A stretch of DNA of 64,000 bases from Channallabes apus (taxonomy: Eukaryota > Chordata > Actinopteri > Siluriformes > Clariidae). Both the position numbers and the translations under genes were made by a program. The notes beneath the pieces were generated by a model. That model saw only the letters and a list, made by a program, of their open reading frames with translations. It had not been told where the DNA came from and did no database searches. Each line of letters opens with the position of its first letter. The stretch's first letter is position 1. This document shows positions 57,001 to 64,000 of the stretch, one piece after another. The stretch lies in the NCBI GenBank assembly GCA_030522415.1, contig CM060106.1, positions 27,491,967-27,555,966 of the forward strand. Direction: 5' to 3'.

Positions 57001-60000
57001 ATCAGGACCAACAGCCTTTCCACTCTTCATCCTCTTCAACGCCCTTCACACCTCACTTTTACTAATATTTGCTACTTCCTGCTCCACAACAGTCACCTCT
57101 TCTACTCTTTGTTCTCTTTCGTTTTCCTCATTCATCAACCCCTCAAAGTACTCCTTCCATCTTCCCATCACCCTCCTGGCATCTGTCAGTACATTTCCAT
57201 CTCTATCTTTAATCACTCTAACCTGCTGCACATCCTTCCCATCTCTATCTCTCTGCCTCGCCAACCTGTACAGATCCACCTCTCCCTCCTTACTGTCCAG
57301 CCTAGCATACAAGTCCTCATATGCTCTTTGTTTGGCCTTTGCCACTTCTACCTTCACCTTACGCTGCATCTCCCTGTACTCCTGTCTACTCTCTTCAGTC
57401 CTCTCAGTGTCCCACTTCTACTTAGCTAGCCCCTTTCCCTGTATACACTCCTGGACTTCCTCATTCCCCCACCAAGTCTCCTTGTCCCCTTTTCCCTTAT
57501 CTGATGATACACCAAGTACCCTCTTACCTGTCTCCCTGATCACATTGGCTGTAGTTGTCCAGTCAACTGAAAGCACCTCCTGACCACCCATAGCCTGTCT
57601 TAACTCCTCCCTAAAGACTACACAACATTCTTCCTTTCTCAGCTTCCACCACTTTGTCCTCTGCTCTGCCTTTGTCCTCTTCACCTTCCTCACCACCAGG
57701 GTTATTTTACACACCACCATTCTGTGTTGTCTGGCTACACTCTCCCCTACCAACACCTTGCAGTCACTGATCTCTTTCAGATTACAACGTCGACACAAGA
57801 TGTAGATGTGGACATGTGGTCTTGTGCAACGCCCACATGTACAAGACAGACACTGCTACCTCCGTAATAAACACAGAGATGTTAGTTTAGTTTATTTATT
57901 TATATAGCACATTTAAAAAACAACCATGGTTGACCAAAGTGCTTCACAATTGCTAAAAAGATGATCACACACATGTTAGTCCCGTCCGAATGCATGCATG
58001 AAATGACAGACGTCGTCTGAAAAAAATAAAAACTCAAACGACTTTTGGAAAACTATTCCCGTCCGAATAGGGTTAAAGCCTGTGTATTATTGATAATTCA
58101 GGAGAGATGTCAACAGGAAAGCCCTCATGTGCCTTCCTACTTTATTCAGCTACGCCTGTGTAGGTCAGAAGACGAGACTGACGAGACTGATGAGGTCACA
58201 TTTAAACAGCGATTCGCATCCGTTCTAGGGTACGACTGTTTCCACACCACATTGGATTCGATCCATGCCCGAGACCACTGAATCGTTCTTGAGACCACCT
58301 TTTCCAGTAGACTCGATCTCGGTTCCAGAGCACAGAATGATCATGTTCTCACTGATGCAAATGAACCAAATTCAAATCAAATTTAAATTTTATTTGTCAC
58401 ATACACAGTCATACACAGTATGATATGCAGTGAAATGCTTAAACAACCGCCCATGACCTTAAAAAAAACAAACAAACAAAAAAACATTTTCTATACTATG
58501 AGAGAAAATATAAAGATGAATTTAAATGGAAATAAGTGGAAATGTCCAGGAAGTGTGCAAACATGCGTGTGTGTGTGCAGATGTCCATGGTACATAAATG
58601 TCCATAATCTGCAATGTGCAAATGTGCATGAATGTATCATAAATGTCTGGGGTATGTACAACTGTGCATTACTGTGTAGTGTGCAAAAATGCAGAGAGAT
58701 TTAGTCCTGTAAAATGTCCATAAATGTGAATTGTGCAAAGATGCAGAGATTGCTAAGTATTGATCTGGTTTGGAAGCAGACTTTGGGGTTCGGAGTTCTC
58801 GGAAACGGTCCCAGGCCCTAAAGTGAAAACGCCCTTGAAGAATGGACAGCAGCATGTGCATGCATGAAGTGTGTGTACCTGGGCCTGTGCGGCTGCAGCG
58901 GCCTGCTCCTGCTCCTCCTCCTGCTCCTGATAGAACTCCGAGGCCCTGCGGTCCTCCTCCTCCTGCAGCTTCTTGGCGAGCTCCAGATCACTGATCCCCT
59001 CAGGAAGCTGCTCCCAGCCCAGTTCAGACACCTGCTGCTCCTGCTGCAGCGACAGCGCCATAAGGTAGTCCTGTATACACACGTGCGCAGACACACTTCA
59101 GCTTTTTTCCATAAAACATCTATTTAAGTGTCTGTTAAAAGTACAATCTGAACCCTCTGTCCTGCGTCTGGCCCTCAAAAATACAGCGGGGTCATAAAGC
59201 GGACACACAACTCAAGAAGCATAAAGGAACATCATCTATTATTCAAATGGAAATTTAATACAAAGAGTGAACAGAGACAGGATGTGAGAGACATCGTCAT
59301 GTGCGTCCTACAGTACATTAAAAGCTTTGAGGTGTCCAACCCTACATGGACACACGTGTGAATGGAATGAAAAAAGGAAGCGGGATGCACTTTAACATGA
59401 ATTATTGAAACAGCTTTGGCTCCTAGCAGCCGGGTCGACATCCATGTAGCAGGCAGAACCGTGTGTGTGTGTGTGTGTGTGTGCACGACTCCAACTACCA
59501 CACCTCCCTTTGTGAGCTCACTTCTGCACCTCACCAAAAAAACACCACTATCGATTCTACACTACATTACTAACCCTTATGACGACACACTATAATGTCT
59601 GTACTACCCTGAAGTCTGACTATATGATCAATAATAAAGAATATAAATATATACTATCATTAACCCGGTGGCTGCTTTCGAACAGAACCCTGAGAGCTGA
59701 CCAGGAAAGGATTGCACTGGGTATTCATGTTTTTTTTTCTCTTTCCTTTTTAAAATAATTTAAATTTAAATAATGGATTGCCAGACAAAGATTAAAGATT
59801 CTCTCCAATACCAGCATCTTCTGCGTGTTCAGGTTTATTCATAACAGCCGATTAACAGTTAAAAATTTGGCACTGTAATTTCCACTATATCCAGGAGGTG
59901 GCAGCATTGTCTTAAGCCTGCCCTCTTAGTCTGGCATCCAAACACAGAATTCATGTAGTAGCGCCAGAAGGATTGGTAGTATTTTTTTTTTCTTCTTCTC

Positions 60001-60348
60001 TTCTCTCCAGATGATTCATATTTTGATTTCATCTTTGTGAAACAAATTACAGGCTGCTTACGTTTACGCAGTAAATAAATAGTTCACTATAATTGTCCAA
60101 AAGCCATCTCAAAAAGACGATATCCTGTGGATGGGTATTTACCAAGATGGAGCAGAGAGCATTAAGAGAAAAGCGACCTGGTCGATCTGGTCCTGCTGGC
60201 CGTGGTAGACACTCTCGGGGTCCGAGGGTCTCAGGCGGAACTCTGAGTCGCAGAAGTTTCCGTCTCCGTCCACGTTGTGTAGACTCTCCCACACCACCTT
60301 CTCCTCAGTCAGAAAGCCCTGATCGGTCACCAGCAGGTACAGCTGGCC
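53934..60348 (-). CDS. mindy2: MINDY2 (FAM63B) deubiquitinase, last three exons
   Basis: Exons on the - strand: 60348-60178, 59070-58879, 54095-53934, all joined in phase 0 with GT-AG sites, giving 174 residues plus stop. The first ends the MINDY catalytic fold (GQLYLLVTDQGFLTEEKVVW, SLHNVDGDGNFCDSEFRL). The second carries the two ubiquitin-interacting helices. The third ends in Lys-Cys-Val-Leu-Leu. The family cleaves K48-linked ubiquitin chains from the distal end. The catalytic Cys and His lie in upstream exons that are beyond 64000; none was found in 60349-64000. The gene converges on sltm. Confidence 0.94.
54075..54093 (-). promoter_or_regulatory. CTCF-like motif inside the mindy2 last exon
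   Basis: On the - strand it reads CCAGGCAGCAGGGGGCGCT, an excellent match to the CTCF core CAGCAGGGGGCGCT. It coincides with codons for Gln-Ala-Ala-Gly-Gly-Ala. A second match, CAGCAGGGGGCGGTA, lies at 54231-54245 on the opposite strand. Confidence 0.5.
54295..55477 (+). mobile_element. hAT element carrying a ZMYM1-like transposase fragment
   Basis: The left end CAGGCACGTGC and the complement of the right end CAGTGACGTGCGG are similar. The perfect 8-bp duplication AAGCAAGT flanks both (54287-54294, 55478-55485). Subterminal GTGAGGCAGTGCCTCACC and CAGTGCCTCACCAACC words are repeated. Inside is an N-terminal transposase fragment. The insertion lies in the mindy2 intron between its last two exons. 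Confidence 0.88.
54842..55326 (+). pseudogene. Truncated hAT transposase (TTF-type zinc finger, ZMYM1-like)
   Basis: It begins MEDVISKIRNVSKLDFQSKQ. After a frameshift near 55030 it continues through LYCFPCLLFS, SVNNVWTQTGYCDLKNLPRS and LDKHERSATHIQ. The pattern W...C...LFCFPCLLF...W...G..dl..l..H..s..H is the TTF-type zinc finger of ZMYM1-like hAT proteins. The RNase-H catalytic domain is absent. Confidence 0.7.
55590..57830 (-). mobile_element. 5'-truncated RTE-type LINE retrotransposon
   Basis: Read on the - strand from about 57830 to the 3' tail (GTGGCAACCCCTGAAAGG, AGCTGAAAGATGAAGAAGAAGA) at about 55590. Open frames encode the linker and reverse transcriptase of an RTE/BovB-like element. 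The endonuclease domain is missing, so the copy is 5'-truncated, as usual for LINEs. It is inserted in a MITE within a mindy2 intron. Confidence 0.8.
55625..57798 (-). pseudogene. LINE reverse transcriptase, nearly intact but broken by stops
   Basis: Segments in 5'-3' order on the - strand: 57798-57418 and 57369-57046 (region before the RT), 57039-56377 and 56373-55897 (RT), 56075-55869 and 55888-55625 (C-terminal). RT motifs: MKSGKAVGPDDIPVEVWK, VLVPIFKNKGDVQSCYNYRG, FVDLEKAYDRVPREEL (motif A), GLQQGSALSPFLFALVMD (motif B) and FADDIVLC (catalytic motif C). The C-terminal piece has RLRWFGHVQRRDGEYI and RRSRGRPKRRFMDAVRED, typical of RTE. Breaks include a stop just before the FADD motif and frameshifts near 57400 and 55880-56040. 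Confidence 0.8.
57885..57965 (+). repeat. Common teleost repeat (TTATATAGCACATTTAAAA tail)
   Basis: It contains TTTATTTATATAGCACATTT, CAACCATGGTTGACCAAAGT and GCTTCACAA, words found widely as a repeat tail in fish genomes. Class not assigned. Confidence 0.45.
58380..58760 (+). repeat. Fish SINE/LINE-tail repeat with GTGCAAA/TGTCC repeats
   Basis: It starts TTTTATTTGTCACATACACA and ATGCAGTGAAATGCTTA, a frequent fish repeat module also echoed at 8905-8960 (TTATTGTCACATGTACTTTT). It is followed by loosely repeated GTGCAAA...TGTCCATAAATG units (58550-58745), a short minisatellite-like region. Confidence 0.45.
58879..59070 (-). CDS. mindy2: mindy2 exon: tandem MIU ubiquitin-binding helices
   Basis: It encodes DYLMALSLQQEQQVSELGWE then QLPEGISDLELAKKLQEEED and RRASEFYQEQEEEQEQAAAA. 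DYLMALSLQQEQ and DLELAKKLQEEED are MIU-type helices with the central Ala that contacts ubiquitin, known in this family to select long K48 chains. Acceptor TATACAG, donor CAG|GTACAC. Glu/Gln and poly-Ala tracts follow, as in mammals. Confidence 0.95.
60178..60348 (-). CDS. mindy2: mindy2 exon: end of the catalytic domain
   Basis: The acceptor is TCTGGCAG at the high-coordinate side and the donor CAG|GTCGC. It encodes GQLYLLVTDQGFLTEEKVVW, ESLHNVDGDGNFCDSEFRLR and PSDPESVYHGQQDQIDQ, 57 codons in phase 0. The YLLVTDQGFL...VVWESLHNVDGD words are nearly invariant in MINDY1/2. SDPESVY and QQDQIDQ favour MINDY2 over MINDY1. Confidence 0.95.
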
Positions 60349-60841
60349 CTGCCAGACACAAACACACAGAGCCCTAATCGGTCACTGTTCTGTGCGATCA
60401 TAAGCGGAGACCCAGACAGTTCATTTTAAAACCTACTGAAGAACACGTCGCTATAGAATTCCTCATTCTCCACAACAACAATGTTGACTGTTTGAATATT
60501 TTCTATACTAACAATTAAGTCATGGACAGCTATAATACAGGAGGACATTCTCTATGACTACTATTTTTTTCTGTAAGCAGTAAGATTACAGGTACGAATA
60601 TTCGACATACGAATTTCTGCAGATACAAACGGACTGTGGATCTACTTCGGTTTCAATCACGGAAGCAGCGTACACGTGTATTGTACAAAAAATAGTCACT
60701 GCAGTGCACCAGATACCAATATTTACAATTATATACAATAATATTTTCAGTGTGTAAGTGAATGTTTAAAAAGTCCGTGGGGCAAGTGTTGGTTCGGGAG
60801 AAATGAGTCGGCCTCACCCCTTTCAATTATTAAGTCCAGAA

Positions 60842-61777
60842 TAGGGCTGTTAGGAAAATATTAGGAAAATATGCGATATGCGATATTGTTGTTGAATACT
60901 GCGATAACGATATTTCTTGCGATATAACATTTCCCTAGAGAAATGCATTTTTAAAATTATTATTATTGCCTATTTTTTTAAATTATTTATTTATTTATTT
61001 ATTTATATGTAATGATGATACTAAAATAATCAGGTAATAGATATTCATCTGATGTAATTAAATCTAATTCAGGCTAAAAAGAAACTATATGTCAAGGAAG
61101 TTGCAAATATTTAGACTTCAAAACACTATGAATGACTTAAACCCCTCAGCAGATATTCTGACTTCTGGTTTGCTGTTACTATAAACCTGCCAACACAATA
61201 TGAATTACTTTCAAACATTACTTTTTATTTACATGTAACCATACACTCATCAATAGTGTCTTAAAACAAGAGCATCTTTTAAACTAAATATTCTCTTTGG
61301 CTTGCCTGTTTTTTTTTTTTTTATAAAAATAAATATTATTAAACAAAAATAAAATTTAAAAAATACTATTTGTCTCACACACACACGCACGCACACGCAC
61401 AAGCTCCGCGACCGGCACTAGGACCCAGCAGTAATGCGGGCGCGAACCCGGAAGTATAAGAGGAGTAAACAAACTAGTGCATACAGCTTAGTCACTGAGT
61501 TCGCCATGTCGGTTCAGATTCGAGTGTGTGTTTATAGGATGCGGGTTAAATGTGTGTTTTCCCCTTGCTCCCCTTCTGTGAGAGTCCTTAAACTAATTCG
61601 CGTGGTTATCCTGCCTACTCGCTTGCTTCCGCGTTTGGGTTTACCGTCTATAAAGGGCTAACGGCTAATCGCGGCTAACGGCTAATCGCTAAATCTTCTG
61701 ATCATCCGGGGTGAGTTCGCGACAGAATGAAGTATAAAGATATAAATACTATATATAATATAATATAATATAATATA

Positions 61778-61816
<39 letters not shown>

Positions 61817-61982
61817 TAAAGATATAAGCAGGTATAAACATAGTAAGGGCCCATCTGATTGGTCAAATTTGGACACACAAATGCTTGGCAAATAAAGTAT
61901 TTATGGCAACTCTTTGCGATATGGTTATCGCGCATGCCATTATCGCGATAACGATATTTTTTCGATATATCGTGCAGCCCTA
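60842..61982 (+). mobile_element. Non-autonomous hAT element, copy 2, perfect 8-bp duplication
   Basis: It starts TAGGGCTGTTAGG and ends CGATATATCGTGCAGCCCTA. The flanks GTCCAGAA at 60834-60841 and 61983-61990 are identical. Subterminal GCGATAACGATATTTCTTGC and ATCGCGATAACGATATTTTT words are inverted relatives. It is homologous in inverse orientation to 11555-12418. It encloses a 75-codon open frame (61434-61661) and an (AT)n tract near 61784-61812, but no transposase. Confidence 0.88.
61784..61812. repeat. (AT)n microsatellite inside the hAT copy
   Basis: A perfect AT tract next to ATAATATAATATAAT repeats (61751-61783). Confidence 0.9.
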
Positions 61983-62270
61983 GTCCAGAAGAACAATGAT
62001 AGAAAATATCTGTCCTGTAAAGCTGTCCCAATGGTGAATAATCCTAAATTCGAGTTCACAGTTCAATACAGTGGAAAACAGCTCAGAGACAAAATGATGC
62101 CCGGGATTCCCCTCTCGATTTAAAGGCGCGAAGACAACACTGTTATATTTCACCCTGAGATTAATTTCTTTAGGTGCGATTACGATTTTTGGACACATGA
62201 TGGCAGTGTGGGGAAAGAGGACAGATTTAGTCAAGTGGTGGTATATTTTACATTGTATATTTGTGTCTAT

Positions 62271-62445
62271 AGCCCTATTCGGACGGGATTAGATTTCTCA
62301 GAGGACCTCTGGAATTTTTACAGAGGTCGTGTGAGAGAAAGACAGACATGGCAGATACGGACGGGATTAAAATCACAAATTACGTCTGTGAAACATAAAT
62401 TTCTCTAACGACCCCCTGTAAAACTAGTCCCGTCCGAATCGAGCT
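62271..62445. mobile_element. Intact MITE (GCCCTATTCGGACGGGA termini)
   Basis: The left end AGCCCTATTCGGACGGGATT and the complement of the right end AGCTCGATTCGGACGGGACT match at about 17 of 20 positions. Internal words (GAGAGAAAGACAGACATGGC, GGACGGGATTAAAATCAC) match the split copy around 55501-58066. Only 175 bp, non-coding. Target duplication not resolved. Confidence 0.7.
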
Positions 62446-62532
62446 AAAGGCGTACAAGACTCACCTTGACGGACTTAAGAACAATTCAGACTTTTGAATG
62501 GTGCTCCACGAGCGAAAGTCGGGGACTACCTG

Positions 62533-63861
62533 TATTTAACAATGATGTAAGGAGACGTGAGTGTGTATCAGCTACAGTTTCTCTAAAACACCGAGCAAGT
62601 CATTAGCCAAGCCATGACACGTTTTCAAAGGCCCTTCACATCAGTGTGTTCGTCTGCCTCAGTAGTAGAATATTCACACAGCTCCTGTCTCGTTTAAGGA
62701 CACTACGCACATGACGGCTCCTTATTCTCCGCTTAAATCTAGCACAGATCCTGAAATAAGAGCGGCCATCAGGACTGGCCTGGCTTCCTACAAGACAAGT
62801 GTGAACATGTTTTTCCCCAGATGTGTTTGGTTTCCTTGTTTGTTAAAGCAAAACTGAGATAAGTCTAACTGTCGAACCATAAAACAGGTTCTGACAATCC
62901 AACAACAAAAATATGAATCGAATCAAAAAATCGATTCTATGGTGGCGAAGACGATATAATGTACATTTATTAGAATGTGATGCTACACGTAGGAACGGAA
63001 AGATCAATCTAGGGAACATCAGAGATCTGCTATTTAAACGGCAGTCTTTATTTGTGAAGTGTGGGTTTTGCTGATTAAACACCTGCCATGTTGTCTATAC
63101 ATCTGCAGTGTGTTTTTGTCAACAAGCAAAAGGTGTCAGGTTTGAATGCCTGGGTGTCTTCCTTTATTGTTGCATGCAACATGAATGTGGCCACTAGGGG
63201 GCAGAAAATGAATAACCAAATGAGTCGTGTGTTTGAGAATGAATGAAGAGGCGTGGATGGGACAACACTAAGAATCTCTTTTTAGTGCCATTAGATATGG
63301 AAACTCGACCAGATACTGGATGGGATATCATCATCATCATCATTATTATTAGAGCCCAAGCACTAAGACATCAGCACAGTAACATCAAAGCTCTGACAGT
63401 GCTGATGCCTTGATAGTGGTGATGTCATGTGAAGGGCCCTATTGTTCTTTAAAGGATTTGTTTTCCAGCATCTGGGGCTTTTTGGGGTCTTAACATGATC
63501 AAGAAGTAATGAAAATAAGCACACAGTTTGGGATCTACCGCCATTAAAACGTCTGAGGGGCGTGGCACTGGGCCTTCACAGGAGATTTTGCTGCATAGTT
63601 CATAAACATTTGCATTTATACATGGAAAACCTGGTAAATATTTAGATTTCATTGAGCTAAACAACTTTCGCTATACTGTACATGTCATGGGCTCTACTTT
63701 GCAAAAAGGAATTTTTAAATCTCAAACAGTTCAGCCATGGTGATGCTAAAAAGTAGATGATAACTTCCTGAATGACATCACATTAAGTGACATCATAGCT
63801 TGATTTTTTTCCCCCAAAGGGGTTAACATGTTAACGTCTTGAATGAACCACAGTGAGTGTA
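62533..63861. other. mindy2 upstream intron, no exon recognised
   Basis: No further mindy2 exon was found here, so the intron upstream of 60348 exceeds 3.6 kb. 63350-63660 has repeat-like low-complexity and an unassigned open frame on the - strand (63449-63664). A CTCF-like motif is at 63188-63204. Confidence 0.5.
63188..63204 (+). promoter_or_regulatory. CTCF-like motif
   Basis: TGGCCACTAGGGGGCAG fits the vertebrate CTCF consensus (CCASNAGRKGGCRS) at all core positions. Binding not demonstrated. Confidence 0.5.
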
Positions 63862-64000
63862 TACAGTGTGGTCCAAAAGTCTGGATCTACTGACATTTTT
63901 ACCTTATCTAAAAATAGTAGGGGTTGTAACTGCACGTGCATTAAAATTCAGTACCGTTGTTGTACAGGATGTTCTTTTCGGTGAGTGTTACGATCCAGTG
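63862..64000 (+). mobile_element. Left end of a Tc1-like element running out of the window
   Basis: After ATA it reads CAGTGTGGTCCAAAAGTCTG, a terminus type of fish Tc1-like elements (CAGTG...GTCCAAAAGTCTG). The rest of the element would be beyond position 64000. Confidence 0.5.

Larger units (their letters stand above)
55501..58066. mobile_element. MITE split by a LINE insertion
   Basis: The left half starts AGCCCTATTCAGACTGGGCT (55501) and includes GTGATTTTAATCCCGTCCGA. The right half ends TATTCCCGTCCGAATAGGG at 58066. The two match the intact copy at 62271-62445. The RTE LINE at 55590-57830 and another repeat (57885-57965) sit between. TTAA adjoins both outer ends (55497-55500 and 58067-58070), which may be a target duplication. 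Confidence 0.6.
60589..62532. mobile_element. pogo-like MITE interrupted by two further transposons
   Basis: TA at 60587-60588 precedes CAGGTACGAATATTCGACAT, and the far end reads AGTCGGGGACTACCTG followed by TA (62533-62534). Its body is homologous to the uninterrupted copy at 46030-46400. Body sequence is split by the hAT element 60842-61982, and a MITE (62271-62445) lies near the right end. Removing both leaves roughly 0.6 kb. Confidence 0.65.

Noticed and set aside
55979..57583. Long + strand open frames of 285 and 240 codons
   Set aside because: They are antisense to the LINE reverse transcriptase, whose motifs on the - strand are unmistakable.
60349..64000. Further mindy2 exons
   Set aside because: I looked for the catalytic Cys/His exons on the - strand and found none; the remaining open frames lie in transposons or have no similarity.

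Overview
The window is vertebrate nuclear DNA, almost certainly from a teleost fish. It holds multi-exon genes with GT-AG introns and long AT-rich introns. It is dense in fish-type transposons (Tc1, mariner, hAT, pogo-like, Harbinger-like), an RTE-type LINE, tRNA-derived SINEs and microsatellites. I cannot name the species from the sequence alone. There is no bacterial, plasmid, phage or CRISPR content, and I found no recognisable new multi-gene system.

Three protein-coding genes can be reconstructed exon by exon. (1) RNF111/Arkadia lies on the + strand. Twelve coding exons run from 9301 to a stop at 32887-32889; the 5' coding part is upstream of the window. It carries SUMO-interacting motifs, a His/Pro-rich middle, the NRG-TIER region and a C-terminal RING-H2. 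(2) SLTM (SAFB-like transcription modulator) lies on the + strand. Twenty coding exons run from ATG 38024 to stop 49814-49816, and all exon phases agree for a protein of about 976 residues with a SAP domain, acidic region, RRM, charged coiled coil and RG-rich tail. (3) The 3' end of MINDY2 (FAM63B) lies on the - strand. Three exons (60348-60178, 59070-58879, 54095-53934) encode the end of the catalytic domain, the ubiquitin-binding MIU helices and a prenylation-type Cys-Val-Leu-Leu tail; the rest lies beyond 64000. SLTM and MINDY2 are convergent. RNF111 and SLTM are in tandem.

Layout: 1-9300 is the upstream part of an RNF111 intron, with a BED-finger hAT, a decayed Tc1 copy, an AT-rich DNA element and a SINE. 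9422-23149 is a 13.7-kb RNF111 intron holding a hAT copy, SINEs and a long hairpin element. 23150-32889 holds the other eleven RNF111 exons. 32890-37900 is the RNF111 3'UTR and an intergenic belt of Tc1 and Harbinger-like remnants. 37900-50735 is SLTM with its promoter and 3'UTR. 50735-53933 is the convergent interval and MINDY2 3'UTR, CpG-rich near its end. 53934-64000 is MINDY2, whose introns carry a ZMYM1-like hAT, an RTE LINE inserted into a MITE, and a three-element nest.

Functionally, RNF111 is a SUMO-targeted and TGF-beta-pathway ubiquitin ligase, MINDY2 is a K48-chain deubiquitinase, and SLTM is a chromatin/RNA-binding repressor. Their adjacency looks like inherited vertebrate synteny, not a co-regulated pathway. 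The most interesting observations are transposon architecture (nests, a 714-bp hairpin inside a transcribed intron), unusual splice sites in SLTM, and several CTCF-like motifs, most of them around MINDY2.
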